Assembly (NCBI RefSeq): GCF_029207565.1
Contig: NZ_JANCMW010000003.1
Location: 186,001 to 250,000, forward strand
Length of the DNA stretch: 64,000 bases
DNA from: Marinobacter iranensis
Lineage (GTDB): Bacteria > Pseudomonadota > Gammaproteobacteria > Pseudomonadales > Oleiphilaceae
Direction of reading: 5' to 3'
The position numbers and the translations under genes are program-made. Every line of letters begins with the position of its first letter. Within the stretch, counting starts at the first letter, position 1. The notes below the pieces were generated by a model that made no database searches, was not told where the DNA came from, and was given only the letters and a program-made list of their open reading frames with translations. Shown here in pieces: positions 42,116-51,424 of this stretch.

Positions 42116-42901
42116 ATGAAGCTACAGGACAGGATTGCGATTGTTACTGGCGGAGCCGGCGGCATCGGGCGCGCCATCGCCGAACGTTACCTCGCCGAAG
42201 GTGCACGCGTGGTGGTGGCCGATATTGACCAGAACACCATCGACAAAACGGTCAGTGACCTTCAACAGACGCATGATCACACCCGCATTCTGGGGCAGCA
42301 TCTTGATGTCTGCGACCGGGCCTCCATTGCGCAACTGGTAGCCACCGTCAAGGAGGTATGGGGCGGCATCGACATCCTCGTTAACAACGCCGCCGTCTTC
42401 AATATGGCGCCGGTACTGGAGGTCACCGAAGAAAGCTACGACCACCAGTTCAACGTCAATGTCAAAGGCCTGTTCTTCACCCTACAGGCCGTGGCCCGGG
42501 TTATGAAGGAAAGCGGCCGGGGCGGCAAGATCATCAACATTTCCAGCCAGGCAGGGCGGCGTGGAGAGGCGTTGGTGAGCATGTACTGCGCCTCCAAGGC
42601 GGCGGTTATCAGCCTTACCCAATCCTGTGGCCTGGACCTCATAAAATACGGTATTAACGTCAATGGTATTGCCCCCGGCGTTGTTGACACCCCCATGTGG
42701 GAGGAGGTCGATGCGCTTTTCGCCCGGTACGAGAACCGCCCGCGCGGCGAGAAGAAACGCCTGGTTGGCGAAGCCGTCCCCTTTGGCCGCATGGGACGCC
42801 CGGAAGATCACACCGGAGCGGCAGTGTTCCTGGCCAGTGACGACAGCGAGTATGTGGTCTCACAAACCCTGAACGTGGACGGTGGCAACTGGATGAGTTG
42901 A
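42116..42901 (+). CDS. smoS: Short-chain polyol dehydrogenase (sorbitol dehydrogenase, SmoS type)
   Basis: 261 aa SDR. NAD-binding GGAGGIG at residues 12-18, VVVADID for NAD preference, NNAAVFNMAP, catalytic Ser in INISSQAG and YCASKAAV with Tyr and Lys. Close in style to sorbitol (L-iditol 2-) dehydrogenases that oxidise D-glucitol to D-fructose and galactitol to tagatose. Good AGGAG site. Supplies the second polyol oxidising activity beside the mannitol dehydrogenase. Confidence 0.87.
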   Translation: MKLQDRIAIVTGGAGGIGRAIAERYLAEGARVVVADIDQNTIDKTVSDLQQTHDHTRILGQHLDVCDRASIAQLVATVKEVWGGIDILVNNAAVFNMAPVLEVTEESYDHQFNVNVKGLFFTLQAVARVMKESGRGGKIINISSQAGRRGEALVSMYCASKAAVISLTQSCGLDLIKYGINVNGIAPGVVDTPMWEEVDALFARYENRPRGEKKRLVGEAVPFGRMGRPEDHTGAAVFLASDDSEYVVSQTLNVDGGNWMS

Positions 42902-42954
42902 AGGCACACACGGCCGCGCAGGCCCCCAGTGCGATCTCGCTTGGAGAACAACCA

Positions 42955-43614
42955 ATGAAACCCGGTGTTCGGCAAATAGCCAACAGAATTCTGGCCTTCG
43001 CGGCGCTGCAGCCAAGAATTATTGTTGCCCTGGCCGGCCCGCCAGCCGCCGGCAAGTCGTACCTCTCCGAGCGCCTGGCCAACGAACTCAATCGGTGCGA
43101 GGACATCGCCACGGTCGTTCCCATGGATGGCTATCACTTTGACAACGCCATACTGGAACCCCGGGGCCTGCTTGCCCTGAAAGGCGCCCCGGAAACCTTT
43201 GATGCCGAGGGCCTGCTCAGCCACCTGCAACGCATCCGCTCAGGTTGCGGGCCGGTCACCGTGCCGGTATTTGACCGGCCGCTGGATCTTGCCCGCGCTG
43301 GCGGACGCGTGGTCGCCGCTCATCATCGGATCGTCCTCGTCGAAGGCAATTATCTCCTGCTCGATCGACCACCCTGGCGTGGGCTCCATGGTCTGTTCGA
43401 TCTGACGCTGTTTCTGGAGGTTCCAGACCACCTGCTGGAAACACGTCTGATCCAGCGCTGGCTTGCCCTGGGCCAGGACCAGGCCGGAGCCATCGACAAG
43501 GCCCGCAATAAAGACATGATCAACGCAGCCCTGGTCAAGCGCGAATCGGTCGCCCCCGACATCCACTGGGTGGCCACCACCGCCGCGCCAACCACGCAAC
43601 CAGACACCAAATAG
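42955..43614 (+). CDS. P-loop sugar/nucleoside kinase (FrcK- or PanK-like fructokinase candidate)
   Basis: 219 aa. Walker A GPPAAGKS (about residues 29-36), DGYHFDNAIL and VEGNYLLLDRPPW place it with the uridine-kinase/pantothenate-kinase fold. Members of this group named FrcK sit in sugar operons of alphaproteobacteria. In this operon a fructose or other ketohexose kinase is otherwise missing, so I propose it phosphorylates the ketose made by the two dehydrogenases. The ATG at 42955 has GGAG 8 bp upstream; a TTG start at 42898 overlapping smoS is less likely. Confidence 0.68.
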   Translation: MKPGVRQIANRILAFAALQPRIIVALAGPPAAGKSYLSERLANELNRCEDIATVVPMDGYHFDNAILEPRGLLALKGAPETFDAEGLLSHLQRIRSGCGPVTVPVFDRPLDLARAGGRVVAAHHRIVLVEGNYLLLDRPPWRGLHGLFDLTLFLEVPDHLLETRLIQRWLALGQDQAGAIDKARNKDMINAALVKRESVAPDIHWVATTAAPTTQPDTK

Positions 43615-43635
43615 TCATCCCTCAGGGAGGTATCA

Positions 43636-45117
43636 ATGACCCGTTTAGCCAATAACACGCTGAAGCAGCTGGATGCCACGGTTTCAGTGCCTCGTTATGA
43701 TCGCCATGGGCTCACCCCTGGCATCGTGCACATCGGTGTTGGCGGCTTCCATCGCGCTCACCAGGCCATGTATATCGATGAACTGATGAACCGGGGCGAC
43801 GCCCACGACTGGGGCATTGTCGGTGTCGGAGTGATGCCTGGCGATCACCGCATGCAGCAGGCGCTGGCGGCCCAGGATTACCTCTACACGCTGGTGGTCA
43901 AGCACGCCGACGGTCACTATGACGCCCGAGTCATCGGCAGCATGATTGATTACCTGTTCGCTCCGGATGATCCCGAGGCGGTCATTGAGCGCATGGCGGC
44001 GCCCGCCATTCGCATTGTGTCCCTGACCGTCACCGAAGGTGGCTACAACGTTCATCCGGTGACGGGCGAGTTCAACCTCGCCAATCCGGACGTCCAGTAT
44101 GACCTGGCCCACCCGGCAACCCCGAAAACCACGTTCGGGCTGGTGGCCGAGGCCCTCAACCGGCGTCGGCTACGAGGCATTCCGCCTTTTACCGTGATGT
44201 CCTGTGACAACATCCAGGGCAACGGTGAAGTCGCCCACAAAATGTTCATGGCGTTTGCCCGACAGCGGGATGCCGCGCTGGGTGACTGGATCGAGCGGGA
44301 AGTCTCGTTCCCCAATTCAATGGTTGATCGTATCACCCCCGTAACCACCGAGGCGGATATCCGCGACATCCACAACCGCTTTGGTGTGAAGGACCGCTGG
44401 CCGGTAGTGTGCGAGCCTTTTACCCAGTGGGTACTGGAAGACAGATTCGTTAATGGCCGCCCGCCACTGGAACAGGTTGGCGTACAGGTAGTGGAAGACG
44501 TTGAGCCCTATGAACTGATGAAGTTGCGACTGCTGAATGCCAGTCATCAGGCACTGTGCTACTTCGGTTACCTGTGCGGCTACCGCTACGCTCACGAGGT
44601 GTGCCAGGATCCGCTGTTCGTGGATTTCCTGCTTGCCTACATGGAACATGAGGCCACCCCCACCCTGGCCGATGTCCCCGGCGTCGACCTGGCTCAATAC
44701 CGCACCACCCTGATTGAGCGCTTCGCCAACCCGGAAATCAGGGACACCCTTGCCCGGCTGTGCGCCGAAAGCTCGGATCGCATTCCCAAATGGCTCCTAC
44801 CCGTTATTCGCCAGCAGTTGGAGACCGGCGGCGACATCCATCGTGCCACCGCAGTGGTCGCGAGCTGGGCCCGCTATGCCGAGGGCACCGATGAGGCCGG
44901 TACAGTGATTGACGTGGTGGACCCGTTAAAAGCCACTCTGATGGCCTTGTCTGCCAGAAACCGGACCCAGCCCACTGCCTTTATCGAGAACCACGAGCTG
45001 TTTGGCGACCTGGCGGACAACCAGCGATTCCGGGTCTGCTACCTGGCCGCACTGGACCGGCTGCATAAAGATGGCGCCCGGGCCACCCTGACGGCCCTTA
45101 CAAAGGGCGACGTATGA
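43636..45117 (+). CDS. mtlD: Mannitol 2-dehydrogenase (polyol-specific long-chain dehydrogenase)
   Basis: 493 aa, NAD-dependent, oxidises D-mannitol to D-fructose and usually D-arabinitol to D-xylulose. Signature IVHIGVGGFHRAHQAMYID, then SLTVTEGGYNV, and the catalytic block YELMKLRLLNASHQALCYFG with the active-site Lys, Asn and His. Full length for the family. Ribosome site AGGGAGG upstream. Paired with xylulokinase just downstream, which explains arabinitol use. The symbol is uncertain because mtlK, mtlD and dalD are all used for this enzyme. Confidence 0.92.
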   Translation: MTRLANNTLKQLDATVSVPRYDRHGLTPGIVHIGVGGFHRAHQAMYIDELMNRGDAHDWGIVGVGVMPGDHRMQQALAAQDYLYTLVVKHADGHYDARVIGSMIDYLFAPDDPEAVIERMAAPAIRIVSLTVTEGGYNVHPVTGEFNLANPDVQYDLAHPATPKTTFGLVAEALNRRRLRGIPPFTVMSCDNIQGNGEVAHKMFMAFARQRDAALGDWIEREVSFPNSMVDRITPVTTEADIRDIHNRFGVKDRWPVVCEPFTQWVLEDRFVNGRPPLEQVGVQVVEDVEPYELMKLRLLNASHQALCYFGYLCGYRYAHEVCQDPLFVDFLLAYMEHEATPTLADVPGVDLAQYRTTLIERFANPEIRDTLARLCAESSDRIPKWLLPVIRQQLETGGDIHRATAVVASWARYAEGTDEAGTVIDVVDPLKATLMALSARNRTQPTAFIENHELFGDLADNQRFRVCYLAALDRLHKDGARATLTALTKGDV

Positions 45118-45169
45118 TCACGGGCTGGCTATCCTTGGCACTTCAGTTGGAGCAGACAAGGAGCGAACC

Positions 45170-46702
45170 ATGTACGTAGGCGTGGACTGTGGCACCCAAA
45201 GCACCAAGGTTGTGGTGATCGATATCGAGAATGGCCGAATCCTGGGAGAGTCCAGCCGGCCCCATCACTTGATTGAAGGCGCCAACGGCCGACGTGAACA
45301 GGATCCCGAAGAATGGATGAGCGCCTTCTTCGGCGCTTTTACGGACGCGGTGACCAACGCCGGCATTGATCCCGGAACGATTCGCGCCATTGGTGTGTCC
45401 GGACAGCAGCACGGACTGGTGGCGCTGGATGCCAACGGGCAGCCCGTGCATCCGGCCAAGCTCTGGTGCGATACCGAAACCGCCAAACACAATGCCGCGC
45501 TGGTGGAGCAACTCGGCGGCGAAGCCGGTTGCCTGAGCAAACTGGGGCTGGTGTTGCAAACCGGCTACACCGCCTCCAAGCTCGCCTGGTTAAGGGAAGA
45601 ACGCCCCGACGCATACCGCCGTATCGACAGCATTCTGCTGCCCCACGACTACCTGAACTTCCGGTTGACCGGTGAACGGGTGGCCGAAGCCGGCGATGCT
45701 TCCGGCACTGGCTATTTTGATACCCGCACCCGCCAGTGGCGTAACGACGTCTTTTCCATTATCGCCCCGGAGCTGAATCCCGAGCAGGTGCTGCCCCGTC
45801 TGATCGGCTCCCGGGACGCCGCCGGAACCGTGCTCCCGGCGATGGCAAAACAGCTGGGGTTAGGGCCCGGCGTGCTAGTTTCGAGTGGCGGCGGCGACAA
45901 CATGATGGGCGCCATCGGCACCGGGAACATTCAGCCCGGCCGGATCACCCTGAGCCTGGGCACATCCGGCACCGTCTACGCCTTTTCGCGGCAACCGGTA
46001 CTCAGTGACAACGCCATGGTGGCCAATTTCTGTGACAGCAGCGATGGCTGGCTGCCACTGATCTGTACCATGAACGTCACCTCCGCCAGCACTCTGGTGC
46101 GCAACCTGTTCGGGCTCGACCTGGGCACCTTCAGCGAGTGCGTGGCAGCGGCTCCGCCAGGGGCCGAAGGCATAACCATCCTGCCATTTTTCAACGGTGA
46201 GCGGGTGCCCATGCTGCCCCACGCCAGCGCCAGCTTCCTCGGCCTGACCAGTCTCAATACCACCCAGGCCAACCTGTGCCGGGCGGTGGTGGAGAGCGCC
46301 ACCTTCGGGCTTCGTTACGGGTTCGAATTGCTTGGTGACCTGGCCCGGGACGCCCATCAGATCCGGTTGATCGGTGGTGGTGCCCGTAGCGCGGTGTGGC
46401 GGCAAATTGTTGCGGATGTGCTGGGCGTGGAAGTGATATGCCCCCACATTACGGAAGCCGCCGCGCTTGGCGCAGCCATTCAGGCGGCCTGGTGCGACCA
46501 ACACAGCCAGGGCGAGGAAAGCTCGTTGGCCAGCCTGTGCGAGCGCCTGGTCAGTCTCGACCAGGACACCCTCACCCGGCCGGATCCTGCAACAACCGCC
46601 ACCTATCAGGGCATTTACCAGCGCTACCGGACCGCACTGCAACAACGCCATGGGGTATCACCAGCGGAGCCCGCCCAACCTCAAACCAGGAGCACGACAT
46701 GA
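45170..46702 (+). CDS. xylB: Xylulokinase
   Basis: 510 aa FGGY-family kinase, D-xylulose to xylulose 5-phosphate. MYVGVDCGTQSTKVVVID at the N-terminus (phosphate-binding), GVSGQQHGLVALD, the LPHDYLNFRLTGE region and the C-terminal ADP-binding IRLIGGGARSAVWRQI are all typical. Starts behind AAGGAG; its stop overlaps the transaldolase start by 4 bp. Links pentitol oxidation to the pentose phosphate pathway. Confidence 0.94.
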   Translation: MYVGVDCGTQSTKVVVIDIENGRILGESSRPHHLIEGANGRREQDPEEWMSAFFGAFTDAVTNAGIDPGTIRAIGVSGQQHGLVALDANGQPVHPAKLWCDTETAKHNAALVEQLGGEAGCLSKLGLVLQTGYTASKLAWLREERPDAYRRIDSILLPHDYLNFRLTGERVAEAGDASGTGYFDTRTRQWRNDVFSIIAPELNPEQVLPRLIGSRDAAGTVLPAMAKQLGLGPGVLVSSGGGDNMMGAIGTGNIQPGRITLSLGTSGTVYAFSRQPVLSDNAMVANFCDSSDGWLPLICTMNVTSASTLVRNLFGLDLGTFSECVAAAPPGAEGITILPFFNGERVPMLPHASASFLGLTSLNTTQANLCRAVVESATFGLRYGFELLGDLARDAHQIRLIGGGARSAVWRQIVADVLGVEVICPHITEAAALGAAIQAAWCDQHSQGEESSLASLCERLVSLDQDTLTRPDPATTATYQGIYQRYRTALQQRHGVSPAEPAQPQTRSTT

Positions 46703-47658
46703 CCCAGCTCGACGCACTTAAACGCCATTCCACGGTGGTTGCTGATACCGGCGACCTGGAGGCTATTCGGCGCTACCAACCCCAGGATGCCACCACGAAT
46801 CCATCGTTGATTCTCAAGGCATTCGATCTGCCAGACCATCAACCCCTGATTGATCAAATCCTGGCCGAGGTTGCTGCCCAGGTCAGCGATCCCGACACCC
46901 GCATTGAACAGGCTATAGATCGGCTTTCCGTCGCGATTGGCGCGGAAATAGCGGGTATTGTGCCCGGACGGGTCTCAACCGAAGTCGCTGCGCGGCTGTC
47001 GTTCGACACCAACGCCAGCATTCGCAAAGCCCACGACCTGATTGGCCTGTATGAGCAGCGGGGCATTGGGCCGGAACGGGTGCTGATCAAGCTGGCATCC
47101 ACCTGGGAAGGCATCCGCGCGGCTGAGATATTGGAGCGGGAGGGCATTCAGTGCAACCTCACCCTGTTGTTCAGCGAGGCCCAGGCACAGGCCTGTTTTG
47201 ACGCCGGCGTACATCTGGTCTCGCCTTTCGTGGGTCGCGTCACTGACTGGTACAAGGCCAGCACGGGCCAGGATTACGGCCCCGAGAACGATCCCGGCGT
47301 TGCCTTCGTCCGGGGCGTCTGCGATACCGCGGCCCGGCACCGTTACAACACCGTGGTCATGGGTGCCAGTTTTCGCAATACCGGACAGGTACTGGCCCTC
47401 GCCGGCTGCGACCGTCTGACCATCTCACCGACCTTGCTGGAACAGCTCAGCGCCAGCACGGACGATGTCAGCCTTCGCATCCAGGGCACGGACGACTACC
47501 TCGCGCCACAGCCAGCCCTCACCGAAGCCGCTTTCCGCTGGGGCCACAACCAGGACCCGATGGCCAACGACAAGCTGGCCGACGGCATCCGGCGCTTTGC
47601 CGCTGACCAGGATGAACTGGAGCGGCGTATCGCGGCAAAACTCGATCACGTGGGCTAG
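46699..47658 (+). CDS. tal: Transaldolase
   Basis: 319 aa, class I transaldolase of the TalB subfamily. The Schiff-base lysine lies in ERVLIKLASTWEGI; DATTNPSLI and CNLTLLFSEAQAQAC are further conserved blocks, and GASFRNTGQV marks the C-terminal part. ATG at 46699 with AGGAG upstream, coupled to xylB. Having its own transaldolase lets the operon process xylulose 5-phosphate independently of the housekeeping copy. The gene ends 10 bp from the convergent CoA-transferase stop. Confidence 0.95.
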   Translation: MTQLDALKRHSTVVADTGDLEAIRRYQPQDATTNPSLILKAFDLPDHQPLIDQILAEVAAQVSDPDTRIEQAIDRLSVAIGAEIAGIVPGRVSTEVAARLSFDTNASIRKAHDLIGLYEQRGIGPERVLIKLASTWEGIRAAEILEREGIQCNLTLLFSEAQAQACFDAGVHLVSPFVGRVTDWYKASTGQDYGPENDPGVAFVRGVCDTAARHRYNTVVMGASFRNTGQVLALAGCDRLTISPTLLEQLSASTDDVSLRIQGTDDYLAPQPALTEAAFRWGHNQDPMANDKLADGIRRFAADQDELERRIAAKLDHVG

Positions 47659-47668
47659 TGGCTTCCAA

Positions 47669-50182
47669 TTAGCCAGGCAGGAATTCCCTGCCCCAGCCAA
47701 GTCCAGCGATACCCCGCTCAATCATGGAGTCGATCTCGGCTTCGGTATAACCCACGCTGCTCAGGACAGGACGGGTTGAGTGACCAAAGCGCTCTGTCGG
47801 CCTGAACGCCCTGATTGAGGCCTCAACAGGGCGAATCGAGTGGTGGTCCACCTGGGTAACAACGTGGCCACTTGGATGATCGCGATACGTTGAGAAGGCA
47901 AAGCTGCCCCGATCCGTGCCTGGCGTGCCATCGGCTTCGCGACAGTAGGTGCTTCGCAGCTCTTCAATAGCCATCGGCACCGCAGCGGCGACATCAGCCC
48001 CCCGCAGCGCGGTCACCCAGTAGTCAGCGGGCGCCTTGCTCAAGGCCCGGTTGAGAAACGCCCTGATGTCGCCGGCCCGGGAAATGCCCTGCAATCCTTC
48101 CATCTGCTCCAGCTTATCCAGTTCTGATCGATTGGAATCGATGAAGATCCAGCCATCGGCTGTGCGGTAGAAATGAGACAGTTCGTGGTTACCCAGGGCT
48201 TCGCGACCTGACGGCTCGTTGAATGGCGCTCGTCCTTCGTAATCGAAGGCAAAGGGGGCCTGTGCCAGGTTGGTGACCGCTGACAGCGAGGTTCTGGCGC
48301 GTGACACCTTGCCGGTCTTGTGCTTGCGATAAAGCGCCACCGCCATACCGAGCCCCGCGGCAAAGCCACAGTTAACATCGAGCGTTCCCAGATGCGCGTG
48401 CTCTTCCGGGGTCTCCAGGCCACCAAAGCGGCTCATGATGCCACTGTTGGCCTGGATAATATCGTCGTACCCGATGTAATCGGTTCTGGGACCTCTTTGG
48501 GGTCCACCCAGGCAATCCAGGCGGCAGAACAGAACACCGGGGTTCACCGCCTGAAGACTGTCGTGGTCCAGCCCCAACGGTTTCATCTGGCGTTCCGGCG
48601 CATTGATCACCACCATATCGACAGAGCGCACCAGCCGGTTAAAGGCTTCCCGCCCCTCGGTACTGGTGATGTCCACCAGGGCGCTCTGTTTGCTGACGCC
48701 GGTCTGGAAGGTAAAGAGAGTGCCGATCAGTGGATCGTACAAAGGGGTCACCGGATCCAGCTTGATCACCTCGGCGCCGAAGCGGCTGAGGAACGCCGTG
48801 GAGTGCGGGCCGGCAATCACATTGGTGAGGTCAAGGATACGGACACCTTCAAGCCAGCCCCTACCGCTTGCCGGCTGAATATCGGTGCCGGTGGGACGAG
48901 TCACCCCTTCTTCGGCCGCCACGGTCATCAACTCAGTGAGGGCCTCTTCGTAACTCACATTACGGCGTGGACGCGGGGTCAGCATGGCCTCGGCAACATC
49001 GTCCAGCCAGGAGATGGGGCCGCCCTGCTTCATCCGGCCGTATTGCGGATCATCCACTTCCACGATCAGACCAGACGCATTGGTGTGCTCATCATTGACC
49101 CATTCCTGCGTGGTGCGGTGAGGCGCGCCCGGGATCTGCCCCTCGCCAAACAGCCGCCCCCACTCTTCCGAGGTACGGGTGAGGAAGACTTCTTTCATCC
49201 TGGCGGAAATGATATCGGCCCATTTTTTTGGCAGCGGGTAAACACCGATGGAGGTTTCGCCTTCCCATTCGGCAATGGGCATGTGGAGATTTTCGACTTC
49301 CGGCAGGCCTTCCTTCACCAGTTCGTCATAGATCCCCAACAGCTTAAGGGCATGTTTGGCATGGTTGCGGTGGGACGGGCAGACACAATAGAACATGCGG
49401 CCATCGGCGCATTCATAAGTGCGGTAGAAAGGATCCAGGTATTCCTGCAACTGGTCGTAGGTCAGATCCATTTCTATGTTGTTGGCCTTGCGGTACTCGA
49501 TCTCCTCTTCCCGCATGGTTTTGTAGCGGTCAGGCAGGCCTTCGATAACGTATGAGTTGTAAGACAGCCCCTCCATTAGGGCGGCGGCCACCGGCACCTC
49601 GATGCTGTCGCCCCGACCGGTTTTCTCCCGCTCAAACAGGCTCAGGACGGCCGAGCTTGCCGCCAGGGAGACCGCGTAGGAAGAGCCCAGGGGCAAGGGG
49701 GAGAAGCTGGGGTTTACACCCATCAGTACGCGGTTGAAGCCCATGTCGGTGAAGGCGCCACAGGTGGCAGCAACGACTGCTTCAGTGGCCTTCCATTCCT
49801 GGCGCAGATCGTCGTTGGAGGCAAAGCCGGGAATCGACAGGGTGATCAGTTCCGGACGTTCAGCGCGCAGTTGCCTGAAGTCGATCCCCAGCTTTTTCAT
49901 TACGCCCGGGCGGAAACTCTCGATCACGATGTCGGCCTGCTCGATCATCGCCAGCGCCCGGTTCAGACCGGTCTCCTGTTTCAGATCCAGGCGTATACAG
50001 CTCTTGTTGCGATTCAGCACAGCATTGGCCGGATGATCCCACTGCGGGCCTTCGGGCGGATCCACATGGACCACGGTCGCTCCAAAGTCCGCCAGGACCA
50101 TGGCGACGGCCGGACCTGCCATCTGCTGCCCGAAATCCACCACTCTGACACCCGCTAACGGAAGTTGTGTTTCGTTGTTCAT
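47669..50182 (-). CDS. dddD: Two-domain class III CoA-transferase, probable DMSP CoA-transferase/lyase DddD
   Basis: 837 aa, two fused CaiB/BaiF domains: PLAGVRVVDFGQQMAGPAVA starts the first, WLEGVRILDLTNVIAGPHST (about 443-462) the second. The catalytic Asp position of class III transferases is filled in domain 2 by Asp602 (TLDVNCG) but has no Asp in the matching stretch of domain 1 (near 155-185). From memory, DddD of Marinomonas has this length and layout, with Asp602 catalytic. DddD turns DMSP into DMS and 3-hydroxypropionyl-CoA. The ATG at 50182 has GGAAGG upstream. A divergent LysR gene and a BCCT gene 4 kb away fit ddd clusters, but other fused transferases (for example for carnitine) exist, so activity needs proof. 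Confidence 0.68.
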   Translation of the reverse strand: MNNETQLPLAGVRVVDFGQQMAGPAVAMVLADFGATVVHVDPPEGPQWDHPANAVLNRNKSCIRLDLKQETGLNRALAMIEQADIVIESFRPGVMKKLGIDFRQLRAERPELITLSIPGFASNDDLRQEWKATEAVVAATCGAFTDMGFNRVLMGVNPSFSPLPLGSSYAVSLAASSAVLSLFEREKTGRGDSIEVPVAAALMEGLSYNSYVIEGLPDRYKTMREEEIEYRKANNIEMDLTYDQLQEYLDPFYRTYECADGRMFYCVCPSHRNHAKHALKLLGIYDELVKEGLPEVENLHMPIAEWEGETSIGVYPLPKKWADIISARMKEVFLTRTSEEWGRLFGEGQIPGAPHRTTQEWVNDEHTNASGLIVEVDDPQYGRMKQGGPISWLDDVAEAMLTPRPRRNVSYEEALTELMTVAAEEGVTRPTGTDIQPASGRGWLEGVRILDLTNVIAGPHSTAFLSRFGAEVIKLDPVTPLYDPLIGTLFTFQTGVSKQSALVDITSTEGREAFNRLVRSVDMVVINAPERQMKPLGLDHDSLQAVNPGVLFCRLDCLGGPQRGPRTDYIGYDDIIQANSGIMSRFGGLETPEEHAHLGTLDVNCGFAAGLGMAVALYRKHKTGKVSRARTSLSAVTNLAQAPFAFDYEGRAPFNEPSGREALGNHELSHFYRTADGWIFIDSNRSELDKLEQMEGLQGISRAGDIRAFLNRALSKAPADYWVTALRGADVAAAVPMAIEELRSTYCREADGTPGTDRGSFAFSTYRDHPSGHVVTQVDHHSIRPVEASIRAFRPTERFGHSTRPVLSSVGYTEAEIDSMIERGIAGLGWGREFLPG

Positions 50183-50485
50183 AGCAGTCTTTCCTTCCTC
50201 TCTCAGATTCCAACGTTCGTCTGCAGACGGCTCTCGTTGGGATATGGCTTGATGTCGAGCCCGAGGTCTCAATGGGGCCAATGTTAGGGGCAGGAAAGAT
50301 CGTTGAACCAGCAATAAAAAATGACCCTCAGGCCCGATTTTTCTTATGGCTGCCCAAGCCAGGAACAATAAAGTGTGGTCCAGGGCCTGCTTTTTATTGA
50401 TTCAATCTATCCCGCTGGGCAGGATAAGAAGGGCTTTGCATTCAACGAGAACTGAACCGGGATCGACAAAAACAGAGCCACTACC
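50183..50485. promoter_or_regulatory. Divergent promoter region between dddD-like and LysR genes, with a TATCC palindrome
   Basis: This 303-bp gap has no gene. At 50408-50426, TATCCCGC-tgg-GCAGGATA forms arms matching at 7 of 8 positions, a good fit for a LysR-type box, 60 bp before the LysR start and about 226 bp from dddD. CAATAAAAA (50312-50320) and TTTTTATTG (50391-50399) form a distant inverted pair. These probably serve LysR control of the CoA-transferase gene. Confidence 0.5.
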
Positions 50486-51397
50486 ATGAAGAAGAAACTC
50501 CCGCCATTGAACTGGCTCAGAGCATTCGAAGCGACCGCACGGCATTTGAGTTTTACCCATGCCGCCGTCGAGCTCCATCTCACCCAGGCCGCGATCAGCC
50601 AACAGGTTAAAGGTCTGGAGTCGCAGTTGGGGATGCCATTGTTCAAGCGGCTTCCCCGCGGGCTCGAGCTGACCGACGCCGGCAAGGGGTATCTTCCGGT
50701 GGTTCACGAATGCATTCGGCGACTGGCGACCGCGACCGATGAGATCTTTGGCCAGGGCAAGGCGAGGTTATTGACGGTACGCGCAAATCTTGTGTTTCTC
50801 ACAAACTGGCTGGCTCCACGATTCCACCGGTTCCGCGAGCGCTATCCGGACATTGGTGTCCGGTTTACCAGTAATATCTGGCTGGATGATGGTGGCAAGG
50901 AAGCCGATATGGAGATCCGCTACGGCAAGGGGCAATGGCCCGGTCTGGCATCGGACCGACTGAGCTGGGATGAATTGTTTCCGGTCTGCAGCCCAAAGCT
51001 GACAAGCCATCAGGAGCTACCGAACAGGCCTGACCAGTTGTCCGACCACACGTTGCTTCACGTCATCGGGTATGAGGAAGGCTGGGGATATTGGCTGGAT
51101 CAGATCGGTTTCACCCATGTCAAATCCCGCTATGAACTGCAGTTCGACACCCTGATCTCCGCACTGGAAATGGCACGGCAGGGCGAGGGTATTGCCTTGG
51201 GCAGAACGTCCCTGGTCAAGGACATGATGGCCAAACAAGAGCTGGTTTCACTGTTCGAATTCCGGGTACCAACCTCGGAGGCATTCTACCTGGTTCGCCC
51301 CGAGTACAAGTATCTCCACCCTCATGCCGAGATTTTCCGCGCCTGGATTGTTGAGGAGGCCTGGCAGGAACGTGAAGATGTCCAGCATATGGCCTGA
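50486..51397 (+). CDS. LysR-family regulator (GcvA-like), divergent from the CoA-transferase gene
   Basis: 303 aa. N-terminal HTH (LNWLRAFEATARHLSFTHAA, then VELHLTQAAISQQVKGLESQ) and a type-2 binding-protein effector domain (about 90-300), of the GcvA subgroup (KRLPRGLELTDAGKGYL). Divergent LysR genes next to dddD are known (DddR), so it likely activates the CoA-transferase gene in response to DMSP or a product. Convergent with the next LysR gene, 27 bp between stops. Confidence 0.85.
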   Translation: MKKKLPPLNWLRAFEATARHLSFTHAAVELHLTQAAISQQVKGLESQLGMPLFKRLPRGLELTDAGKGYLPVVHECIRRLATATDEIFGQGKARLLTVRANLVFLTNWLAPRFHRFRERYPDIGVRFTSNIWLDDGGKEADMEIRYGKGQWPGLASDRLSWDELFPVCSPKLTSHQELPNRPDQLSDHTLLHVIGYEEGWGYWLDQIGFTHVKSRYELQFDTLISALEMARQGEGIALGRTSLVKDMMAKQELVSLFEFRVPTSEAFYLVRPEYKYLHPHAEIFRAWIVEEAWQEREDVQHMA

Positions 51398-51424
51398 ACT
51401 CTGTCTTGCTGGCGAGTTCCGCCC

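Noticed and set aside
48320..49555. 411-aa open frame antisense to the dddD-like gene
   Set aside because: No domain, odd composition; the minus-strand CoA-transferase is clear over the whole stretch.
50408..50426. HipB-type operator (TATCC-GGATA) near the LysR gene
   Set aside because: The half-sites recall the E. coli HipB operator, but the spacing is 9, the hip module is 36 kb away, and a LysR gene is adjacent.
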